In this document: positions 1 through 5,879 of the stretch, in pieces
Layout of the letters: every line of letters begins with the position of its first letter
Position numbering within the stretch: position 1 is the first letter of the stretch
Assembly (NCBI GenBank): GCA_031276835.1
Contig: JAISMI010000066.1
Location: 1-8,836 of the forward strand
Length of the DNA: 8,836 nucleotides
Direction of reading: 5' to 3'
Source of the DNA: Holosporaceae bacterium
Lineage (GTDB): Bacteria; Pseudomonadota; Alphaproteobacteria; UBA3830
Translations under genes and position numbers: made by a program
Notes under the pieces: model-generated
What the model was told of the DNA's origin: nothing
What the model saw: only the letters and a program-made list of their open reading frames with translations
The model's database searches: none

Positions 1-709
1 CGACGCCGCTGACAATGGCGAAATCACGGACGCGCTTCAGCAATCGGCCGGCGATTCGAGGAGTTCCCCGCGATCTTCCGGCGATCTCTTCCGCTCCATC
101 TTTTGATATAGGAATTCCCAGCAATTCTGCATTTTTTGAAATTATTATCCGCAGCTCGGCATAGTTATAGAATTCCAGCCGCAGCGGAATGCCGAATCTA
201 TCGCGCAGAGGGGAGGACAACATGCCGGAACGCGTCGTAGCCCCTATCAGCGTAAAATGAGGCAGATCAATGCGAATAGAACGGGCTGCCGGACCTTCTC
301 CTATCATTAAATCCAGCTGAAAATCCTCCATGGCAGGATATAAAATCTCCTCCACCAGATGATTCATCCGATGAATCTCGTCGATGAAAAGAACGTCTCT
401 TTCCTGCAGATTCGTTAGAATTGCCGCCAAATCTCCGGCTTTGGCTAGAATTGGTCCGGAAGTAACCTTAAATCCCACTCCCAGCTCCTTGGAAATTATT
501 TGGGAAAGAGTGGTTTTGCCAAGCCCTGGCGGTCCAAAGAATAAAACGTGATCCATGGCTACGCCGCGCTTCTTTGACGACTCTATGAATACGCGCAGAT
601 TGTCCTTTATGGATTCCTGTCCAATGAAATCCTGAAGACTTGTCGGCCGCAAAGAATATTCACGAGATTCAAACTCCTGCGATTCCGGATTTAGATCGTT
701 CTTCCTCAT
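1..709 (-). CDS. ruvB: RuvB, Holliday junction branch-migration helicase (N-terminal 236 residues, cut by window edge)
   Basis: RuvB is the hexameric AAA+ ATPase that, loaded by RuvA, pumps DNA through a Holliday junction during recombination and fork repair in the cytoplasm. Translating from the ATG at 709 gives 236 codons that run off the left edge, so about two thirds of a typical ~340-residue protein is visible. The Walker A motif GPPGLGKT is at residues 59-66, Walker B LFIDEIHR at 107-114, sensor 1 GATTRSG at 156-162, the arginine-finger region LRDRFG at 168-173, and the sensor 2 region GTPRIA at 215-220. The C-terminal winged-helix DNA-binding domain lies outside the window. The start is one base after the ruvA stop (TGA-C-ATG), with GGAG six bases upstream inside the end of ruvA, so translation is probably coupled. 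No missing motif or frameshift is seen. Confidence 0.97.
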   Translation of the reverse strand, partial: MRKNDLNPESQEFESREYSLRPTSLQDFIGQESIKDNLRVFIESSKKRGVAMDHVLFFGPPGLGKTTLSQIISKELGVGFKVTSGPILAKAGDLAAILTNLQERDVLFIDEIHRMNHLVEEILYPAMEDFQLDLMIGEGPAARSIRIDLPHFTLIGATTRSGMLSSPLRDRFGIPLRLEFYNYAELRIIISKNAELLGIPISKDGAEEIAGRSRGTPRIAGRLLKRVRDFAIVSGV

Positions 710-710
710 G

Positions 711-1313
711 TCATACTCCGGACGATAGTTTGCCTAGAACTTTTTTCAATAAAACGTCGAAACCGTCCTCCGAATCCGTCCGCATAGACGAAACAGCCCG
801 TAGAATATCGCTCCTCGAATACCCGAGATTGGAAAGAGCTGAAATAACGTCGTTCAGAACGCTTGATCCGGAAATCTCCGCCGTTGCCGCGGCGACGTTT
901 AATTCGATTTTACCGACTACTTTGTCCTTTAACTCCGTAATAATACGAGCGGCGAGCTTGGGGCCGACTCCATCCGCCCTGGTAAACATATTTTTATCTC
1001 CGGAGAGAAACGCGTTATATATGTCCTCGTCCGATAAAGCCGATAAAATCGCGACGGCGACTTTTCCTCCAACTCCTTGTACGGATATCAACGTATTGAA
1101 CCACAATCTTTCCTGTTCGGAAATAAATCCGTACAGCGTCCAGGCGTCTTCCCGCACACTCAGCGTCGTAAAAAGATGAATGGCTTCCAGACGGCTCTGA
1201 GCCTCGCCAATCGTTTTAGCGGAGCAAATTACTGAATATCCAACGCCGTTGACGTCGACAATCATTGAATTCTCGCCAATTTTTACAACTTTCCCCTCTA
1301 AATGAGCTATCAT
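711..1313 (-). CDS. ruvA: RuvA, Holliday junction-binding subunit
   Basis: RuvA tetramers bind the four-way junction, hold it square-planar and recruit the RuvB motor. The 200-residue product has the family's normal length and architecture. An N-terminal OB-fold (about residues 1-63) carries the acidic pin E55-D56, the same positions as in the E. coli protein. A middle domain has two helix-hairpin-helix motifs, VQGVGGK (78-84) and DGVGPKLA (114-121). After a flexible alanine-rich linker (about 138-150), the C-terminal domain (about 152-200) contacts RuvB. The ATG overlaps the ruvC stop in an ATGA, and GGTGG lies just upstream as a ribosome site. The stop is one base from the ruvB start. This packing implies one polycistronic message and balanced production of the complex. 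Confidence 0.97.
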   Translation of the reverse strand: MIAHLEGKVVKIGENSMIVDVNGVGYSVICSAKTIGEAQSRLEAIHLFTTLSVREDAWTLYGFISEQERLWFNTLISVQGVGGKVAVAILSALSDEDIYNAFLSGDKNMFTRADGVGPKLAARIITELKDKVVGKIELNVAAATAEISGSSVLNDVISALSNLGYSRSDILRAVSSMRTDSEDGFDVLLKKVLGKLSSGV

Positions 1314-1795
1314 TTTACCACCGCATAAAACGCGTCATGATGGGCATGGCAAATTGCCACCGCAAGAGCGTCTGCCGCATCTAGTTTTACAGTACCACAA
1401 TTTAATAATTTTTGAACCATCGTTGATACCTGATCTTTTGTGGCGTGGCCGGATCCGACGACGGTTTTTTTTATCCTATTGGGAGTATATTCGGAGATTT
1501 TCAACCCTAAAACTCCGGCGCAGCATATGGCCGCCCCTCTAGCCATTCCCAATTTCAGGGATGAAAATGGATTTTTATTGACAAAAACATCTTCTATGCT
1601 AATTTCATTTGGAGAATATTCTTCTATGATATCCGCCAGTCCTTTAAAAATACCGCTAAGCCGCGAACCGATTACTTCGGAGGAAGAAGAAATAATAGTT
1701 CCATGATCCACATGTTTCAGATAAAATCCATCGTAGTCAACCACTCCCCAACCGGTGATATGCAGTCCAGGATCAATGCCTAAAATTCTCGACAA
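1310..1795 (-). CDS. ruvC: RuvC, Holliday junction resolvase (TTG start)
   Basis: RuvC is the dimeric endonuclease that nicks opposite strands of a Holliday junction and so resolves it, working with RuvAB. The RNase H-like fold is recognisable by RILGIDPG near the N-terminus, IEDVFVNKNP in the middle and LDAADALAVA near the C-terminus. With a start at 1795, the metal-binding acids are D8, E68, D139 and D142, the expected four. No ATG lies in frame at the N-terminus. A TTG at 1795 has GGAG nine bases upstream and gives 161 residues beginning directly at the first beta strand, as in relatives. A second in-frame TTG at 1810 would add five residues but has no ribosome site, so 1795 is preferred. 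The stop overlaps the ruvA start by four bases. It is the first gene of the ruvCAB cluster. Confidence 0.95.
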   Translation of the reverse strand: MSRILGIDPGLHITGWGVVDYDGFYLKHVDHGTIISSSSEVIGSRLSGIFKGLADIIEEYSPNEISIEDVFVNKNPFSSLKLGMARGAAICCAGVLGLKISEYTPNRIKKTVVGSGHATKDQVSTMVQKLLNCGTVKLDAADALAVAICHAHHDAFYAVVK

Positions 1796-1804
1796 TACGC
1801 CATT

Positions 1805-1824
1805 CTCCAATTCATAAAGTTATA
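1805..1824 (-). promoter_or_regulatory. Candidate ruvCAB promoter -10 element and ribosome site
   Basis: Read on the minus strand, TGATATAAC matches an extended -10 (TG-N-TATAAC; hexamer at 1819-1824). GGAG at 1805-1808 is the ribosome site for the TTG at 1795. The best -35 is only TTGGAT, 19 bases upstream of the hexamer, which is weak and over-spaced. Transcription would start near 1812 and give a leader of about 17 bases. This fits a start at 1795 better than one at 1810. Prediction from base pattern only. Confidence 0.35.
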
Positions 1825-1865
1825 TCACATACGATGGAGCAAAATCCAACGTCGATAATTAAAAA

Positions 1866-2024
1866 ATGGACAACGTCAAAGGAATTGTTCGAAAAATATA
1901 CGAACAGGCCGTTTCCAAGGGAATAAAAACGGCCGCAGAAAACGGCGACTCTCTCGCTTTTTTCGATAAACCGAATCTTTATAAATCAAATGTTCTTTCA
2001 CCGAGAAATTTAACGTTCATTTAA
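1866..2024 (+). CDS. Possible small protein of 52 residues, unrecognised
   Basis: This is the only plus-strand reading frame of any interest in the spacer between ruvC and the coiled-coil gene. From ATG at 1866 to TAA at 2022-2024 it encodes 52 mostly polar residues, starting MDNVKGIVRKIYEQ and ending SPRNLTFI, with no signal peptide or membrane segment. It diverges from ruvC, and its last eight bases overlap the stop end of the convergent gene at 2017. Against it: no Shine-Dalgarno sequence lies at the right distance, the only promoter-like element is a GATAAT at 1853-1858 without a good -35, and an in-frame stop sits just upstream. The minus strand is also open over much of this stretch. 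It could equally be chance or the tail of a decayed gene. I do not recognise the sequence. Confidence 0.22.
   Translation: MDNVKGIVRKIYEQAVSKGIKTAAENGDSLAFFDKPNLYKSNVLSPRNLTFI
1886..1906. repeat. 21-bp interrupted palindrome, TGTTCG-N9-CGAACA
   Basis: Two perfectly complementary six-base arms flank a nine-base AT-only spacer, which is the geometry of a homodimeric repressor site. It lies 62 bp upstream of the candidate ruvC -10. It does not match the alphaproteobacterial LexA box (GTTC-N7-GTTC direct repeat) nor the enterobacterial CTGT-N8-ACAG box. It also falls inside the weak small ORF at 1866-2024. As RNA it could form a 6-bp stem with a 9-base loop. Confidence 0.4.
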
Positions 2025-3387
2025 AGAAAAAATCTATCGTAGCTATGCTTTTTAATATTTTTTTTGCTTTTGGTAAACTTAAATTAGACGGCAATACCTC
2101 TTTTATTCTATCCGATTGCAATAGCATATTAAAAAGCTCTTCCCTATTATTATCGTCTATAAACAGTAAATATAATATTACGTTAGTGCAATCATTTTGA
2201 TTCGAACACGTCATATATTCTTCAGCCATCGCCGACTTTAGAACGTCTTTCCAATCCTTGAAAGACTTTAATTGCCGAAGACTCTTAGCCGTTATTTGGC
2301 CGTTATTTTCTCCGGCGGCGCAACGTATCATAATTGCCACTATTTTACTATAATAATCGAATCCATTTTGTATATTAGTATGTATAAATTCTTCTCGTCG
2401 TCTTATAAGCTCTTCCAACTGGTTATTTATCGCTTGGACTAGCAGAGCGCTTTCCTTTTTTGCCAATTTTAATTTTAACTCGGCTTCTTCTTTAAACAGT
2501 TTCAATTCCTCTATTGTCAGATATAGATGCACCGCATCGTCCATAGGCTGATTTTGATTTAATTTAGCCTCCCTCAGCAAATTTACCGTTTTTATTAGTC
2601 TTTTTTCTAACTCCGAGACCCGTATTTGCAATTCATCTATTATTCCCTGCCGCTCCGACACTGCAGTATCTTTTCGCCATGTTTCCATTCTTACTTGATG
2701 CATCCTCGTTATTTCATTTTTTATTGCTTTTAGGTTATATTCCCTTTCTTCAGTTCGCCGTCTTGCTAATTCGACGCACTCTTCTATTTTTATAAAATGC
2801 CGCTCTAGCTGCTCCGCCATTTCCTGTTTTTTTTGCCCAAGCCGATACTCCGCTGCTTCCGCTTCTCGCTGTAGCCTCTCTTCCATTTCTATTCTTCTTT
2901 GCTGCAGCGAATTGATAGCTCCTTCCTTCGCTTCCTGACACCGTCTTGTTATTTCATCCGCCCTTGCATTACGCGCCCTTTCCATTTCTTGCTGCGCTTC
3001 TTCCCTCGCCGCCTCCTGCTGGATTTTCCTCGCTTTTTCCGCTTCTTCCCGCTCCCGTTTTCCCAATAATGTCGCCGCCATCTTTTCGGAGCTAAACTTA
3101 GCTATCCACTCAGTCGCCGGCTTATTACCATCTTTACACCTCGTTTTAACAACATCAAACCCGTCGATTAAAAGCTTTTCTACCTCTTTATTAATCGCGG
3201 CCAGATCTCTACCGGTCGTCATAAATCTAAGATTTTCTCTGTCGTAGGAACAGGTTATGAATCGAACCTTCATGTCCTTTAGCTGATCGCATACTCTATT
3301 ACAATAATCCCATTCCATTCCGTAACCATTCGCGACAGCGACTAGCGCGGCCGCAATTAAGATATGTCTTCCAATATTTTTAAACAT
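2017..3387 (-). CDS. Secreted coiled-coil protein of unknown function
   Basis: I do not recognise a family. The 456-residue product begins with a Sec-type signal peptide: basic MFKNIGRH, a hydrophobic core at about 9-19, and an A-V-A at 17-19 suggesting cleavage before N20. There is no lipobox, so it should be soluble in the periplasm or exported onward. A small N-terminal region (about 20-105) has four cysteines (C29, C33, C46, C84) that could form disulfides. Residues about 105-335 are a highly charged Glu/Arg/Lys/Gln-rich helical coiled coil with a likely break near 277-290 (NQNQPMDD). A more hydrophobic C-terminal domain (about 336-456) holds a C394/C400 pair. No later membrane segment is evident. 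The ATG at 3387 has AGAGAG just upstream, and a good candidate promoter sits about 32 bp away, so the gene is probably transcribed alone. Arginine AGG codons look commoner in the coil than in neighbouring genes. A secreted effector or envelope structural protein are both possible. Confidence 0.85.
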   Translation of the reverse strand: MFKNIGRHILIAAALVAVANGYGMEWDYCNRVCDQLKDMKVRFITCSYDRENLRFMTTGRDLAAINKEVEKLLIDGFDVVKTRCKDGNKPATEWIAKFSSEKMAATLLGKREREEAEKARKIQQEAAREEAQQEMERARNARADEITRRCQEAKEGAINSLQQRRIEMEERLQREAEAAEYRLGQKKQEMAEQLERHFIKIEECVELARRRTEEREYNLKAIKNEITRMHQVRMETWRKDTAVSERQGIIDELQIRVSELEKRLIKTVNLLREAKLNQNQPMDDAVHLYLTIEELKLFKEEAELKLKLAKKESALLVQAINNQLEELIRRREEFIHTNIQNGFDYYSKIVAIMIRCAAGENNGQITAKSLRQLKSFKDWKDVLKSAMAEEYMTCSNQNDCTNVILYLLFIDDNNREELFNMLLQSDRIKEVLPSNLSLPKAKKILKSIATIDFFFK

Positions 3388-3622
3388 TTTTCTCTCTTTT
3401 AATTAATGTCTATACTAGGTTATAATCATGTTAAATAAAAAAACAATACTTATTGTAAATTATTTTTCACAATTTTACCGCCAGATCTCGCCGCGCCTAA
3501 TCCGTTTAGCCTAACGACGAATTTTCGCACTCCGAGAGAAATGTCGATTCAAAAATTTCGCGATGATTTTTAATGAAAATGGACGAGATTTTACCGAAAA
3601 AAACGCGCGTGTCTTTTATCGT
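3388..3622. other. Intergenic spacer between the permease and coiled-coil genes
   Basis: These 235 bp hold the candidate promoter of the coiled-coil gene at the low end and no supported gene. The frames carry only fragments of about 25-36 codons without a convincing start and ribosome site. Just after the permease stop, the minus strand has a self-complementary ACGCGCGT followed by seven T, but the only stem around it is AT-rich and mismatched, so it is not a convincing intrinsic terminator. A direct repeat GCCTAA occurs at 3495-3500 and 3509-3514. Confidence 0.6.
3419..3446 (-). promoter_or_regulatory. Candidate sigma-70-type promoter of the coiled-coil gene
   Basis: On the minus strand, TTGTTT (3441-3446) and TATAAC (3419-3424) are separated by 16 bases. 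Each hexamer is close to the TTGACA/TATAAT consensus. Initiation near 3412 would leave a leader of about 25 bases containing the AGAGAG ribosome site before the ATG at 3387. The surrounding sequence is AT-rich, so some chance match is expected. Confidence 0.45.
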
Positions 3623-4840
3623 TTACTTTTCCTTTAATATAACTAGAGCATAAATCGCGCAGGCCGCCATGAAAGTCAGCGGCGTCGCGGACAAAAGGGG
3701 AGAAATTTTAATCGCATGACTGAGAACAATTGGCGTCAGTCCTCCGAATATCGCCTGAGCCAAACTGAGCGACAATGAAACCGCCGTACACCTAACCTCG
3801 ACGGGAAAAGCGTCGGAAAAAAATGCCGCCCGACTGGAATAATAGAATCCGATAAAGGCGCCATATATCAATTGCAGTCCCAACCAGTGGCCAAACGATT
3901 TAGCCGACGTCATGAACATCGGATAGGCGATTAAAGTCACTCCGATTATGCCGCAAATCATGAAGATTTTTTTACCATATCGATCCGCAAAATATCCGCC
4001 GATTAAAATGGCAATCGTCATGACCAAAGTAGAGTAAAAACTGCAGGCCGCCGCGTTTTCCTGCGACAAAATTTTATTGTCGATCAGGTAGTAGGGAAAA
4101 AAAGTCAGCAACGTATAAAATCCAATCGCGCTAAACGCCGTGATTGCCACGGTGCAACAAACTTCTTTTTTATAAATTCCCAGAGTTTTAAAAATTTGTC
4201 CGGCGGGTTTATTTTTAGAAACAGAAATATCATTGGGAACCAAAAATGCAAATGGAACAAGAAGAATGGCGAGCAAAAAAGGAATTCTCCAGCCGAATGA
4301 GTAAACCTCGCCGTCTGAAAAAAGTTTATGCAGAAAAACCAGCGACTGACTTCCCAGCAACACTCCGATCTGACTGCCGGCGTCTGAAAAACTCCCATAA
4401 AAACTGCGTCTATTGCTTGGCGCCTTTTCGACCAGATGCACCATTGCGGCGGTATATTCTCCGCCAAGGGATATTCCCTGCAAAGCCCTTAGAAAAACAA
4501 GTGAAATTGGCGCCCAAACGCCGATTTGACTATAGTTGGGAAGCAATCCCATACAGAACGTTGGAATAGCCATGAGCAAAATTGAAATGGAAATCGCCTT
4601 CTGCCTACCGAATTTGTCTCCGATTGGACCAAATATGACAGCCCCAAACGGGCGCATGAATAATCCGATAGATAGAGCGAGAAAACTTAATATTTCCTTG
4701 TAGGCCGCGTTTTCCATAGGAAGAAATTCTCCGGATAATACGTGCAAAAACGGCATAAATAATCCAAAATTATACCATTCTAGTACGTTTCCCAACGCTC
4801 CTATTGTGGATTCGTATTTTTTCAACTTTATTTTTAACAC
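3623..4840 (-). CDS. MFS permease, metabolite:H+ symporter (ProP/KgtP-like) family
   Basis: This is an inner-membrane solute:proton symporter of the major facilitator superfamily. The subfamily is indicated by GNVLEWYNFGLF at residues 17-28, the loop 2-3 signature GPIGDKFGRQK (71-81), RALQGISLGGEY (118-129), FGWRIPFLLA (182-191) and the second-half loop GGYFADRYGKK (281-291). These are typical of the ProP, KgtP, ShiA and citrate transporter group. At 405 residues it is at the short end for the group but has room for twelve membrane helices, with short termini. The substrate cannot be read from the sequence; osmolytes such as proline/betaine and dicarboxylates are the family's usual cargo. The start is GTG at 4840, nine bases after the accA stop, and its AGGG ribosome site overlaps that stop codon. 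The two genes are therefore probably co-transcribed. Confidence 0.9.
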   Translation of the reverse strand: MLKIKLKKYESTIGALGNVLEWYNFGLFMPFLHVLSGEFLPMENAAYKEILSFLALSIGLFMRPFGAVIFGPIGDKFGRQKAISISILLMAIPTFCMGLLPNYSQIGVWAPISLVFLRALQGISLGGEYTAAMVHLVEKAPSNRRSFYGSFSDAGSQIGVLLGSQSLVFLHKLFSDGEVYSFGWRIPFLLAILLVPFAFLVPNDISVSKNKPAGQIFKTLGIYKKEVCCTVAITAFSAIGFYTLLTFFPYYLIDNKILSQENAAACSFYSTLVMTIAILIGGYFADRYGKKIFMICGIIGVTLIAYPMFMTSAKSFGHWLGLQLIYGAFIGFYYSSRAAFFSDAFPVEVRCTAVSLSLSLAQAIFGGLTPIVLSHAIKISPLLSATPLTFMAACAIYALVILKEK

Positions 4841-4849
4841 TTTATTACC

Positions 4850-5785
4850 CTAATTTCTGCAGAAATTTAAAAATTTCTCGCTGCGATGAGACTTTAGGTC
4901 AGAAATTTCGGAAAGTCCCAGCAGAGCTGTTTTTAACCTATCGCCAACGGATTTTATGGTTAACGCCGGATCTCTGTGAGCTCCGCCCAGGGGCTCTTCG
5001 ATAACGTCGTCTATCATATTGAATTTGATCAAATCCTGCGCCGTAAGCTTTAATGCACCGGAAGCGTCGGGCGCCTTTTCCGGATCGCGATATAAAATAG
5101 AGGCGCATCCCTCCGGAGAAATAACCGAATATATGGAATTCTCCAGCATTAAAATTGTATTGGCCACGGCGAGCGCAACGGCTCCTCCGGATCCGCCTTC
5201 TCCTATTATCGTAGCGATTATAGGATTTTTAAATTGCAAAGATCGCTCTATACATCTGGCGATGGCTTCCGCTTGCCCTCTTTCTTCAGCGCCGACTCCG
5301 GGATACGCTCCGGCGGTGTCGACGAAAGTAAGCACCGGAAGTCTGAATTTGTCGGCGATATCCATAATACGGCGCGCTTTGCGATATCCCTCCGGATGGG
5401 GCATGCCAAAGTTATGCTTCAGACGATCCTCCGTATCGGTTCCTTTCTCATGGCCGATGACGGCCACCGCAATTCCTTTAAATTTCCCTATGCCGGCGGT
5501 GATCGCCAAATCATTTCCGAACAATCTATCCCCCGCAAGAGGAATAAAATCGTCCAGCAGCGCATTAATATAATCCGCGGTATGAGGACGCTCCTGATGG
5601 CGAGCCACCATAACCTTCTGCCAGGGCGATAATTCCGCATATATACGCCTCAGCAACTTTTTCTTTTTATTTTCCAGGCGTTTTACATCTTCTATTATGC
5701 TTAAATCGCCGGTATTCAGATTTTTAAGCTCTTTTATTTTCGAATCCAACTCGAAAATAGGTTTCTCAAAATCAAGTATTATCAT
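4850..5785 (-). CDS. accA: Acetyl-CoA carboxylase carboxyltransferase subunit alpha
   Basis: AccA pairs with AccD as an alpha2-beta2 carboxyltransferase that moves the carboxyl group from biotinylated AccB to acetyl-CoA, giving malonyl-CoA for fatty-acid synthesis. The 311-residue length is close to the 319 of E. coli. A charged helical N-terminus (about 1-60) precedes the crotonase-like core. Visible family motifs are NFGMPHPEGYRKARR (125-139), DTAGAYPGVGAEERGQAEA (156-174), the glycine-rich oxyanion-hole segment GEGGSGGA (195-202) and VISPEGCASILYRD (221-234). The ATG at 5785 is preceded by CGGAG at a five-base gap. accD, accB and accC are not in this window, as is common for this gene. The permease gene follows nine bases downstream on the same strand, probably in the same transcript. 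Confidence 0.97.
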   Translation of the reverse strand: MIILDFEKPIFELDSKIKELKNLNTGDLSIIEDVKRLENKKKKLLRRIYAELSPWQKVMVARHQERPHTADYINALLDDFIPLAGDRLFGNDLAITAGIGKFKGIAVAVIGHEKGTDTEDRLKHNFGMPHPEGYRKARRIMDIADKFRLPVLTFVDTAGAYPGVGAEERGQAEAIARCIERSLQFKNPIIATIIGEGGSGGAVALAVANTILMLENSIYSVISPEGCASILYRDPEKAPDASGALKLTAQDLIKFNMIDDVIEEPLGGAHRDPALTIKSVGDRLKTALLGLSEISDLKSHRSEKFLNFCRN

Positions 5786-5802
5786 ACAAACTCCGTTGGG
5801 AT

Positions 5803-5831
5803 AATATATATTAGGCCATTCAAGATAACAA
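5803..5831 (-). promoter_or_regulatory. Candidate accA promoter
   Basis: On the minus strand, TTGTTA (5826-5831) and TATATT (5803-5808) are exactly 17 bases apart in the 94-bp gap after the PBP gene. Transcription would begin near 5796, just before the CGGAG ribosome site at 5791-5795, so the leader would be very short. The element would separate accA and the permease from the gyrB-PBP pair. Pattern-based only. Confidence 0.4.
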
Positions 5832-5840
5832 TAGATAACA
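5823..5840. repeat. Tandem direct repeat AGATAACA, 10-bp period
   Basis: AGATAACA occurs at 5823-5830 and again at 5833-5840, one helical turn apart. The first copy overlaps the -35 hexamer of the candidate accA promoter. This arrangement would suit a regulator binding one face of the helix, but two short copies in an AT-rich gap could also be chance. Confidence 0.4.
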
Positions 5841-5879
5841 TGGCCGCGCAGCCGCTCATTGATTTTTAGTTTTCAGGAA

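Noticed and set aside
640..1179. Plus-strand 179-codon open frame opposite ruvA and ruvB
   Set aside because: It is antisense to two genes with intact conserved motifs and has no recognisable protein sequence; it is a shadow frame.
1886..1906. SOS (LexA) box controlling ruvCAB
   Set aside because: The inverted TGTTCG/CGAACA arrangement with a 9-base spacer does not match the alphaproteobacterial direct-repeat box or the enterobacterial box.
3388..3622. Short minus-strand frames in the spacer, for example one ending RSGGKIVKNNLQ (about 3455-3550) and a 36-codon frame just after the permease stop
   Set aside because: Each is under 40 codons, has no ATG/ribosome-site pair and no recognisable sequence. 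Open stretches of this length are expected by chance.
3597..3622. Intrinsic terminator after the permease gene (ACGCGCGT followed by seven T on the minus strand)
   Set aside because: The palindrome has no loop and the only foldable stem is AT-rich with a mismatch and a wobble, so it does not meet the usual GC-stem plus U-tract pattern.
4105..4467. Minus-strand 120-codon frame inside the permease gene, and plus-strand frames opposite accA, the PBP and gyrB
   Set aside because: All lie within strongly supported genes in other frames, with no family resemblance or translation signals.
5841..5856. Terminator hairpin after the PBP gene in the GC-rich patch
   Set aside because: Only a three-base stem (GGC/GCC) forms, and no T tract follows on the minus strand.
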